From NCBI GenBank assembly GCA_036272815.1, contig DATAYA010000055.1:1-11661 (forward strand): DNA of 11,661 bases. Direction: 5' to 3'. The stretch comes from DATAYA01 sp036272815 (GTDB taxonomy: Bacteria > Pseudomonadota > Alphaproteobacteria > Acetobacterales > Acetobacteraceae). The notes below the pieces were generated by a model that had not been told where the DNA came from, did no database searches, and was given only the letters and a program-made list of their open reading frames with translations. Of the stretch, positions 5,731 to 11,661 are shown in pieces. The position numbers were made by a program, and so were the translations under genes. How positions within the stretch are numbered: the stretch's first letter is position 1; the number at the start of each line of letters is the position of its first letter.

Positions 5731-7359
5731 ATGGACGGGCAGACAGAGTTCGACGTGGTGGTCGCGGGTTCCGGCGCGGCGGCGCTGAGCGCGGCGCTGA
5801 CCGCGGCAGTGGGCGGGCTCTCGGTGCTGATCGTCGAGAAATCCGACCGGATCGGCGGCACCTCGGCGATGTCGGGCGGCGGCACCTGGATCCCCGCCAA
5901 CCACCTCGCCGCCGCAGCCGGCATTGCCGACAGCGCCGAAGACGCGTGGCGCTATGTGCGCGCCGCCTCGCCAGACGGGTGGGAAGCGGACGAGGCGCCG
6001 CTCTGGCGCGCCTTCGTCGCTCACGCGGCACCGATGCTGCGCTTCGTCGAGCAGCACTCGCCCCTGCGATACGAGCTGATCGACGAGCCCGACCCGCAGG
6101 CGGAACAACCAGGCGGCAAGAGCGTCGGCCGCATGGTCTCGCCGCGCCCGCTCAGCCGCCGCCTGGTCGGACGCTACGCGCGGCGCATCCGCCGCAGCAC
6201 GCTGCCCCACATCTTCAGCTATCGAGAGGCGCACGGGATCGATCCCTACAACCATCCCGTTCGTGCCTATGCCGGTCTCGCGCCGACGCTGCTGCGCCGC
6301 TGGCTCACGGATACGCGTGGCTGCGGGACTGCGCTGATCGTCGGGCTGCTGAAGGGCTGCCTCGATGCGGGGGCGCGAATGCAGCTCGGCGCGCGGGTGG
6401 TCGGGCTGCTGCGGGAGCCGGACGGGCGCGTCTGCGGCGTCTCGGTCGAGCAGGACGGCCGCCGCCGCAACTACAAGGCCGCACGCGGCGTGGTGCTCGC
6501 GACCGGCGGGTTCGAGTGGGACGCGGCGATGCGGGCGGCGCATTTCCCCGGCCCGCTCGACCGGCTCGGCAGCCCGGATACCAACACCGGCGACGGCCAG
6601 CGGCTTGCGGCGGAAGCGGGCGCGCGGCTCGAGCGGATGGACCAGGCGAACGTCTATCCGACGCTGCCGACGCGGTATGACGGGCGCGCGCACGGGATGC
6701 CGATGACCTGGCAGGCGGCGCCGCACAGCATCGTGGTGGACCGCACCGGGCGGCGGTTCGGCAGCGAATACGACTACAATCTTGGCGAGGCGCTGGACCG
6801 GCGCGACGCATCCGGCGCGCCGCTGCACCTGCCGGCGTGGCTCGTGGGCGACGCGCGTTTCCTGCGCCGGAGCGCGGGCTTCCGCTGGTATGCGCGCAAG
6901 GAACGCGGCTGGGTGCGGCAGGCGGCCGACCTCGCCTCCCTCGCGGCGGCGATCGACGTGCCGGCGGCGGCGCTGGCCGCGACCATCGCGCGGTTCAACG
7001 GCTTCTGCGCCGCCGGACGCGATGCCGATTACGCCCGCGGCGAGAGCGTCTGGGAACGCTACAAATCCGGCAACCGCCACGGCCCCGGCAACCCGACGCT
7101 CGGTGCGATCGAGCGCGCGCCCTTCGTGGCCGTGCCGCTCAATCGATCGATCCTCGGCACCAAGGGCGGCGCCCGCACCGACGATCGCGGCCGGGTGCTG
7201 CGCGAAGATGGCGGCGTGATCGCCGGGCTCTATTGCGCGGGCAACGCGATGGCGAACCCGATCGGCACGCGCGCACTCGGCGCCGGCACCACGATCGGGC
7301 CATGCATGACCTGGGGCTATCTCTGCGCGCGCGACCTGCTGGGCAATGCGCCGGCATGA
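5731..7359 (+). CDS. FAD-dependent oxidoreductase (KstD / fumarate reductase flavoprotein type)
   Basis: This 542-aa protein belongs to the FAD_binding_2 group, which includes 3-ketosteroid delta-1-dehydrogenases and fumarate-reductase-like flavoproteins. The N-terminal Rossmann motif is FDVVVAGSGAAAL (7-19), with Glu36 at the end of the second strand (VLIVEK) and GGTSAMSGGGTWIP (42-55). A second FAD segment, VVLATGGFEW (254-263), precedes the substrate-domain region. The C-terminal GLYCAGNAMA (499-508) and GAGTTIGPCMTWGYLCA (518-534) match the KstD-type closing motif. Tyr501 sits where KstD has a catalytic Tyr. There is no signal peptide or heme-binding CXXCH, so it is probably cytoplasmic. 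I chose ATG 5731 because relatives begin shortly before FDVVV. GTG codons at 5698, 5713 and 5728 are alternatives, and none has a clear ribosome binding site. It is the first gene of the operon with dadA. Steroid work is not implied: the neighbours suggest a small organic or amino acid. Confidence 0.87.
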   Translation: MDGQTEFDVVVAGSGAAALSAALTAAVGGLSVLIVEKSDRIGGTSAMSGGGTWIPANHLAAAAGIADSAEDAWRYVRAASPDGWEADEAPLWRAFVAHAAPMLRFVEQHSPLRYELIDEPDPQAEQPGGKSVGRMVSPRPLSRRLVGRYARRIRRSTLPHIFSYREAHGIDPYNHPVRAYAGLAPTLLRRWLTDTRGCGTALIVGLLKGCLDAGARMQLGARVVGLLREPDGRVCGVSVEQDGRRRNYKAARGVVLATGGFEWDAAMRAAHFPGPLDRLGSPDTNTGDGQRLAAEAGARLERMDQANVYPTLPTRYDGRAHGMPMTWQAAPHSIVVDRTGRRFGSEYDYNLGEALDRRDASGAPLHLPAWLVGDARFLRRSAGFRWYARKERGWVRQAADLASLAAAIDVPAAALAATIARFNGFCAAGRDADYARGESVWERYKSGNRHGPGNPTLGAIERAPFVAVPLNRSILGTKGGARTDDRGRVLREDGGVIAGLYCAGNAMANPIGTRALGAGTTIGPCMTWGYLCARDLLGNAPA

Positions 7360-7369
7360 GGGGGAAACA

Positions 7370-8608
7370 ATGCGTGTCGTGGTCATGGGCGGCGGCGTGG
7401 TCGGTGTCACGACCGCGTGGCAGTTGCAGCAGGACGGGCACGAGGTCGCGCTGCTCGAACGCCACGAGGCGGTCGCGGACGAGACGAGCTGGGGCAATGC
7501 CGGGATGATCGCGCCCGGTCATTCCTTCGTCTGGTCCTCGCCGGCGGCACCCGGCATCCTGCTGCGATCGCTGTTCCTGCGCGACCAGGCGTTGCGCTTC
7601 CGGCCCTCGCTCGATCCGGCGCTGTGGCGCTGGTCGTGGCGGTTCCTGCGCGAGTGCACGGCAGAAAAGGCGCGGCGCAACACGCTCCGGAAACACCGGA
7701 TCGCCGCCTATTCGCAATCGGTCCTGCACCGCACGCTCGCCGCGGCACCGATCGACTACGACCGGAACACGCGCGGCATCCTCTATGTCCATCGCGATCC
7801 GGCAGCGCTGGAAGCAGGCGTTGCCCACATGCAGATCCTCGCCGAGGACGGGCAGGAGATCCGCGTGCTCGACCGCGCGCAGGTGGCGGCGATGGAACCG
7901 GCGCTCGCGGCGGCGGGCGACGCGATCGCGGGCGCGATCTTCTGTCCCACCGACGAGACCGGCGACTGCCGCAAATTCACCCTGGCCCTCGCCGCACGCT
8001 GCGAGGCCGGCGGCGCGGAGATCGCGACCGGCACCACGATCACCGGCATCGAAGCGGCGGGTGAGCGCATCGAGCAGGTGAACACGTCGCGCGGGCCGTA
8101 TCGCGGTGACGCGTACGTGATGGCGCTCGGCTGCCAGAGTGCCGCGTTCGGCCGCCGCCTCGGCCTCGATCTTCCGGTCTACCCGATCAAGGGCTACTCG
8201 CTGACGGTGCCGGTCGGCAACCATCGGACGCCGCCCACGCTCGCCTGCATCGACGAGCGCAACCTCGTCGCCATCACCAGTTTTGGCTCCCGCATCCGGG
8301 TGACCGCGACGGCAGAGTTCGCCGGCTACGACCGCAGCCACCGGCCCGGCGACTTCGCGCACATGACGCGCGTGGTTCGCGAGCTGTTCCCCGACGGCGG
8401 TGACTACGAGCGCGCGGAGATGTGGGCCGGGTTGCGGCCGATGACGCCGGACAACCTGCCGATCGTCGGCCGCAAGCGCCACGCCAACCTGTGGTTCAAC
8501 ACCGGGCATGGCCATATCGGCTGGACCATGTCGCACGGCACCGCGCGCATGACCGCCGACCTGATCGGCGGACGCACGCCGGAGATGTCCGCGGAGGGTC
8601 TCGCATGA
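7370..8608 (+). CDS. dadA: D-amino-acid dehydrogenase (DadA-like)
   Basis: This 412-aa protein, slightly shorter than E. coli DadA, follows DadA closely along its length. DadA oxidises D-amino acids to 2-oxo acids and ammonia, passing electrons to the respiratory chain at the inner face of the membrane. The Rossmann motif is RVVVMGGGVVGV (2-13), with Glu30 for the FAD ribose. Other matches are ETSWGNAGMIAPG (38-50), DETGDCRKFT (195-204), YVMALG (249-254), VYPIKGYSLTVP (270-281), the C-terminal WAGLRPMTPDNLPIVG (352-367) and LWFNTGHGHIGWTMS (374-388). The ATG at 7370 has GAGGGGGA just upstream and starts 10 nt after the previous stop. An earlier ATG at 7346 lies inside the preceding gene. No alanine racemase gene (dadX) follows. 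Instead an Asp/Glu-racemase-like gene overlaps its stop. Specificity among D-amino acids, or for a related secondary amine, is not readable. Confidence 0.88.
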   Translation: MRVVVMGGGVVGVTTAWQLQQDGHEVALLERHEAVADETSWGNAGMIAPGHSFVWSSPAAPGILLRSLFLRDQALRFRPSLDPALWRWSWRFLRECTAEKARRNTLRKHRIAAYSQSVLHRTLAAAPIDYDRNTRGILYVHRDPAALEAGVAHMQILAEDGQEIRVLDRAQVAAMEPALAAAGDAIAGAIFCPTDETGDCRKFTLALAARCEAGGAEIATGTTITGIEAAGERIEQVNTSRGPYRGDAYVMALGCQSAAFGRRLGLDLPVYPIKGYSLTVPVGNHRTPPTLACIDERNLVAITSFGSRIRVTATAEFAGYDRSHRPGDFAHMTRVVRELFPDGGDYERAEMWAGLRPMTPDNLPIVGRKRHANLWFNTGHGHIGWTMSHGTARMTADLIGGRTPEMSAEGLA

Positions 8609-9363
8609 CAACCGATCTCGGTGTTCTGCCCTGCACGCTGGATGCCGGGATCGCGCATCGTGCCGCGATCGGGCTGATCGTACTGGCAACCGATCAGACG
8701 ATGGAGCACGAAGTGCGCCGGCTGCTCCGCATCGACGGCGTCGGACTGTTCGAGAGCCGGCTGCACAACGACGCCGACATCACGCCCGAGACGCTGCGCG
8801 CCATGCGCCCGCTGATCGCACCTGCAACGGCCTTGATCCTCCCTGGCCTGCCGCTCCACGTGGTGGCGTTCGGTTGCACCTCGGCGAGCATGACGCTGGG
8901 CGAGGACGCGGTGTTCGCGGAAATCCGCCGCATCCGGCCGGGTGTGGCCTGCACCACGCCGATCACCGCCGCGTTCGCGGCCTTCGCCGCCCTCGGGGCG
9001 CGCCGGATCGGCGTGCTCACGCCCTATTCGGCGGCGGTGAACGCGACCGTGCGCACCTACATCGAGGCACGCGGGATCGAAGTCGCCGCATTCGGCAGCT
9101 TTCTCAAGCAGGACGACCGCGAGGCCGCCCGCATCTCGCCCGCCTCGATCGCATCCGGAGTTCAGGCGCTCGCGCGGGCGGCGGCGCTGGATGCGGTGTT
9201 CGTCTCCTGCACCAGCCTGCGCCTCGCGGAGAGCGTCGCCGCGATCGAGGCCGCGGTCGGCATCCCGGTCACGTCGAGCGACCACGCGCTCGCCTGGCAT
9301 TGCCTGCGGCTGGCGGGGATCGGGGATGCGGTTCCGGGCGCGGGGCGGCTGTTCCGCGCGTAG
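8605..9363 (+). CDS. Asp/Glu racemase superfamily protein (maleate isomerase / EutA-like)
   Basis: This 252-aa protein has the two-lobed pattern of the Asp/Glu racemase superfamily, closest in style to maleate cis-trans isomerase, arylmalonate decarboxylase and the ectoine-utilisation protein EutA. The two catalytic cysteine motifs are present: VAFGCTSAS with Cys91 and VFVSCTSLR with Cys202. The C-terminal segment GIPVTSSDHALAWHCLRLAGI (219-239) is characteristic of the maleate isomerase/EutA branch, where Asn often stands at the position of Asp226. GARRIGVLTPY (131-141) opens the second lobe. The ATG overlaps the dadA stop as ATGA, with GGAGGG upstream inside dadA, so translation is likely coupled. 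With DadA, a cofactor-independent racemase or isomerase would supply or invert a substrate. This is inference from context. The other ectoine-utilisation genes (eutB, eutC, eutD, eutE) are not in the window. Confidence 0.85.
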   Translation: MTTDLGVLPCTLDAGIAHRAAIGLIVLATDQTMEHEVRRLLRIDGVGLFESRLHNDADITPETLRAMRPLIAPATALILPGLPLHVVAFGCTSASMTLGEDAVFAEIRRIRPGVACTTPITAAFAAFAALGARRIGVLTPYSAAVNATVRTYIEARGIEVAAFGSFLKQDDREAARISPASIASGVQALARAAALDAVFVSCTSLRLAESVAAIEAAVGIPVTSSDHALAWHCLRLAGIGDAVPGAGRLFRA

Positions 9364-9368
9364 CCGCC
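9344..9368. terminator. Weak hairpin over the racemase stop codon
   Basis: A 7-bp inverted repeat (GGCGGCT at 9344-9350, AGCCGCC at 9362-9368, 11-nt loop) spans the stop codon of the racemase-like gene. It lies in the 7-bp gap between two converging genes. No T-run follows on either strand, so a terminator role is only a possibility. Confidence 0.2.
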
Positions 9369-9370
9369 GG

Positions 9371-11002
9371 TCAGCCGCGCGCCTTCGCCGCCTGCCGCAG
9401 CACCGACTTCTGGATCTTCCCCGTCGCGGTTTTCGGCACTTCGCCGAACACGACCGACTTGGGAACCTTGAAGCGCGCCATGTGCTCGCGGCAGTAGGCA
9501 AGCAATTCCTCCGCGCTCGCCGTGGCACCTGGACGGAGCTGGATGAACGCGCATCCGACCTCGCCCCATTTCGTGTCCGGCATCGCTACCACGGCCGCGC
9601 ACTCCACGGCGGGATGACGATAGAGCACGTCCTCCACCTCGATCGAGGAGATGTTCTCGCCGCCCGAGATGATGATGTCCTTCGCACGGTCCTTGATCCG
9701 CGCGTAGCCGTCCGCCTCCACCACCGCGAGGTCGCCGGAATGGAACCAGCCGCCGGCGAAGGCTTCCTCCGTCGCGGCAGGGTTCTTGAGGTAGCCCTTC
9801 ATCGTGATGTTGCCGCGGAACATGATTTCCCCGATCGTCTCGCCGTCGCGCGGCACCTCCTGCATCGTTGCCGGATCGAGCACCGCCATCGCCTCCTGCA
9901 ACGGGTAGGCGACGCCCTGCCGCGCCAACAGCCGCGCGCGTTCGGGCAGGCTGCGTTCGGCCCACTCGGGATGCGGGGCACAGACGGCGGCGGGGCCGTA
10001 GGTCTCGGTCAGGCCATAGACGTGGGTGATCGCGAGGCCCATCCGCTCCGCCCCCTCGATCATCGCCATCGGCGGCGCCGCTCCGGCGACGAGGCCGTGG
10101 ACGGTATGGCCGATGTCCGTGCCTGCCCGCTCATGCGCCGCGATCAGCGTGCTGTAGACGATCGGCGCGCCGCACATGTGGGTCACACGCTCGGCGTGGA
10201 TCAGCCCGAAGATCACGTCGGCATCGACGCGGCGCAGGCAGACATTGGTGCCGCCCTGGAGTGCCACGGTCCAGGGAAAGCACCAGCCGTTGCAATGGAA
10301 CATCGGCAGCGTCCAAAGATAGACCGGGTTTTGCGGCATCGAGCAGCAGAGCACGTTGGAGACCGCGTTGAGATAGGCGCCGCGATGGTGCGTGACGACG
10401 CCCTTCGGATCGCCCGTCGTGCCCGAGGTGTAGCCGAGTGCGATCGCATCCCACTCGTCCGCCGGCAGCGACCAGGCGAAACCGGGATCGCCGCCGCCGA
10501 GGAACGCCTCGTACTCCATCGCGCCCAGCCGTTCGCCGCCCGGCCCTTGCGGGTCGGCGATGTCGATCACCAGCGGCTTTTCGTCGAGCCGGTCGAGTGC
10601 GGCCGCGATCGTCGGGCTGAACTCGGTGTCGGTCAGCAGCACGCGCGCGCCGCCGTGGCGAAGCTGGAAGGCGATCATCGCCGCATCGAGCCGGATGTTC
10701 AGCGCGTTCAGCACGGCCCCCAGCATCGGCACCGCAAAATGCGCCTCATAGAGGGCCGGGATGTTGGGCGCCATCACCGCGACCGTGTCGCCGCGCCCGA
10801 TCCCGTGCGCCGCGAGGGCCGCCGCAAGTCGGCGGCAGCGCGCGTAGGTCTCGGCCCAACTCGCCCGGTGCGCGCCATGCACGACCGCCGTCCGCGCCGG
10901 AAAGACGTGCGCGGCGCGGGCCAGGAAGCTCAGCGGCGAGAGCGGCGTGTGGTTGGCGCGGTTGCGATCGAGGCCGATTTCGTAGGGGCTGGGCTGCTGC
11001 AT
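9371..11002 (-). CDS. Acyl-CoA ligase, AMP-binding (ANL superfamily)
   Basis: This 543-aa protein is a class I adenylate-forming ligase: it activates a carboxylic acid with ATP to an acyl-adenylate, then forms the CoA thioester. The ATP motif YTSGTTGDPKGV (191-202) is intact. It is followed by YGLTET (329-334), GWFHSGDL with Asp424 (418-425), the hinge region IKDRAKDIIISGGENIS (436-452) and the C-terminal PKTATGKIQK with the adenylation Lys529. The sequence WTLPMFHCNGWCFPW (230-244) is typical of the medium-chain and 3-methylmercaptopropionate-CoA ligase (DmdB-like) branch rather than long-chain FadD. No membrane segment is seen. The ATG at 11002 has an exceptionally good ribosome binding site, GAGGAGGAG, ending 3 nt before it. 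The gene stands alone and converges on the racemase-like gene with 7 bp between stops. Substrate chain length and any side group are unknown. Confidence 0.9.
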   Translation of the reverse strand: MQQPSPYEIGLDRNRANHTPLSPLSFLARAAHVFPARTAVVHGAHRASWAETYARCRRLAAALAAHGIGRGDTVAVMAPNIPALYEAHFAVPMLGAVLNALNIRLDAAMIAFQLRHGGARVLLTDTEFSPTIAAALDRLDEKPLVIDIADPQGPGGERLGAMEYEAFLGGGDPGFAWSLPADEWDAIALGYTSGTTGDPKGVVTHHRGAYLNAVSNVLCCSMPQNPVYLWTLPMFHCNGWCFPWTVALQGGTNVCLRRVDADVIFGLIHAERVTHMCGAPIVYSTLIAAHERAGTDIGHTVHGLVAGAAPPMAMIEGAERMGLAITHVYGLTETYGPAAVCAPHPEWAERSLPERARLLARQGVAYPLQEAMAVLDPATMQEVPRDGETIGEIMFRGNITMKGYLKNPAATEEAFAGGWFHSGDLAVVEADGYARIKDRAKDIIISGGENISSIEVEDVLYRHPAVECAAVVAMPDTKWGEVGCAFIQLRPGATASAEELLAYCREHMARFKVPKSVVFGEVPKTATGKIQKSVLRQAAKARG

Positions 11003-11137
11003 CGTCTCCTCCTCACGAGCGGATAAGTCACCGAAGCATCACACCGCCGTTGCGACCGCCAAATTAGCTTCCGCCCCGCCCGGTGCGCCAGCCGAACCGA
11101 CGGCCCGGCGCCGCACGCCAGAAAGGGGGTAATCGAC

Positions 11138-11661
11138 ATGCGGAAGACCTTGATTCGGGGCACGGCGCTTGCCGCGCTGCTCGCGCCGGCAGTGATGCTC
11201 GGGACCGCGCAGGCGGCACCCGTGGCGGCGACCGGCTATACGGTGAACACTTTCGCGACCGCGCCCGTCGGCAGTTCGGCACCTGATTCGATCGCCGTGG
11301 TCGGCGGCAATGTCTATGTGGGCTACGGGAACGGCGGCGATCCAACCGGGGCCGGCGGCGCCGCCAGCACGATCGCGGAATACAACACCTCCGGCACGCT
11401 GCTCGGCAGCACGTCGGTGGTCGGCCACAATGACGGGCTGCGCTACAATCCAGGGACCGGCACCCTCTGGGCGTTGCAGAACGAGGACGCGAACGCCAAC
11501 CTCGTGCAGATTGCGCCGGGCACGCTCGCCAAGTCGCCGGTCTACAACTTCACCTCGTCCCCGCATGGCGGCGGCTACGACGACGTGGCTTTCAGCGGCG
11601 GCTCCGCCTTCGTCAGCGCGTCGAACCCGGCCAACAACCCGAACACGGCCCCCGCGATCGT
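11138..11661 (+). CDS. Secreted protein, possibly beta-propeller-like (truncated by window)
   Basis: 174 complete codons are visible and the frame is still open at the window end. Residues 1-26 form a signal peptide (MRKTLIRG, a hydrophobic Ala/Leu core, and a probable cut after AQA26). The mature part is rich in Gly, Asn, Ser and Thr and poor in charge. It has repeating strand-turn stretches such as SIAVVGGNVYVGYGNGGDP, YNPGTGTLWALQNED and YDDVAFSGGSAFVSASNP, which resemble NHL or similar beta-propeller blades. AGGGGG lies about 8 nt before the ATG. The 135-bp gap to the acyl-CoA ligase is divergent and has no obvious promoter boxes. Many such proteins end in a PEP-CTERM sorting signal, but the C-terminus is outside the window, so this cannot be judged. 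I do not recognise a specific family. Confidence 0.75.
   Translation, partial: MRKTLIRGTALAALLAPAVMLGTAQAAPVAATGYTVNTFATAPVGSSAPDSIAVVGGNVYVGYGNGGDPTGAGGAASTIAEYNTSGTLLGSTSVVGHNDGLRYNPGTGTLWALQNEDANANLVQIAPGTLAKSPVYNFTSSPHGGGYDDVAFSGGSAFVSASNPANNPNTAPAI

Noticed and set aside
5479..7497. Very long minus-strand open frame (672 codons) opposite the flavoprotein
   Set aside because: Composition is typical of an antisense frame of GC-rich coding DNA, with no recognisable motif, and it extends across two real genes and an intergenic region.
9191..11026. Long plus-strand open frame (611 codons) opposite the acyl-CoA ligase
   Set aside because: It is extremely Arg/His-rich with no domain motif, and is antisense to a complete ligase with an excellent ribosome binding site.

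Overview
The window is GC-rich throughout, with dense genes, Shine-Dalgarno-led ATG starts and strong third-position G/C. A phasin points to a polyhydroxyalkanoate-storing bacterium. Together with the protein styles (DadA, an EutA/maleate-isomerase-like protein, a DmdB-like acyl-CoA ligase) this suggests an alphaproteobacterium, perhaps in or near Rhodospirillales/Acetobacteraceae. That placement is inference from sequence style. No mobile element, CRISPR array, tRNA or rRNA was seen.

Layout, left to right. Positions 1-262 hold no convincing gene but contain a strong intrinsic terminator for the phasin. A phasin (263-892, minus) has a hendecad-repeat segment, a leader with a 24-bp tandem duplication and a recognisable promoter. 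Diverging from it is a periplasmic D-Ala-D-Ala carboxypeptidase (1240-2394, plus). Its end overlaps by 23 bp the end of a family-4 glycosyltransferase (2372-3586, minus). The glycosyltransferase lies 16 nt downstream of an arginase/agmatinase-superfamily gene (3603-4559, minus) that has two altered active-site positions. Diverging from that pair is a protein tyrosine phosphatase (4628-5383, plus). A gene-free stretch of about 345 bp follows, containing a 12-bp hairpin and a 15-bp repeat in three copies.

The most coherent unit is the three-gene plus-strand operon 5731-9363: a KstD/fumarate-reductase-type flavoprotein, then a D-amino-acid dehydrogenase (DadA) 10 nt later, then an Asp/Glu-racemase-superfamily protein overlapping dadA by ATGA. 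It looks like a small catabolic operon for a D-amino acid or another chiral acid. The substrate cannot be read from the sequence. It converges, 7 bp apart, on an acyl-CoA ligase gene (9371-11002, minus). Beyond that a divergent gene for a secreted, probably beta-propeller-like protein (from 11138, plus) runs off the window.

No clearly new multi-gene system is evident. The points most worth checking are the ureohydrolase with a replaced metal-ligand His and catalytic Glu, the start-codon-bearing 15-bp repeats in front of the flavoprotein, and the racemase-like/DadA pairing in place of the usual dadA-dadX.
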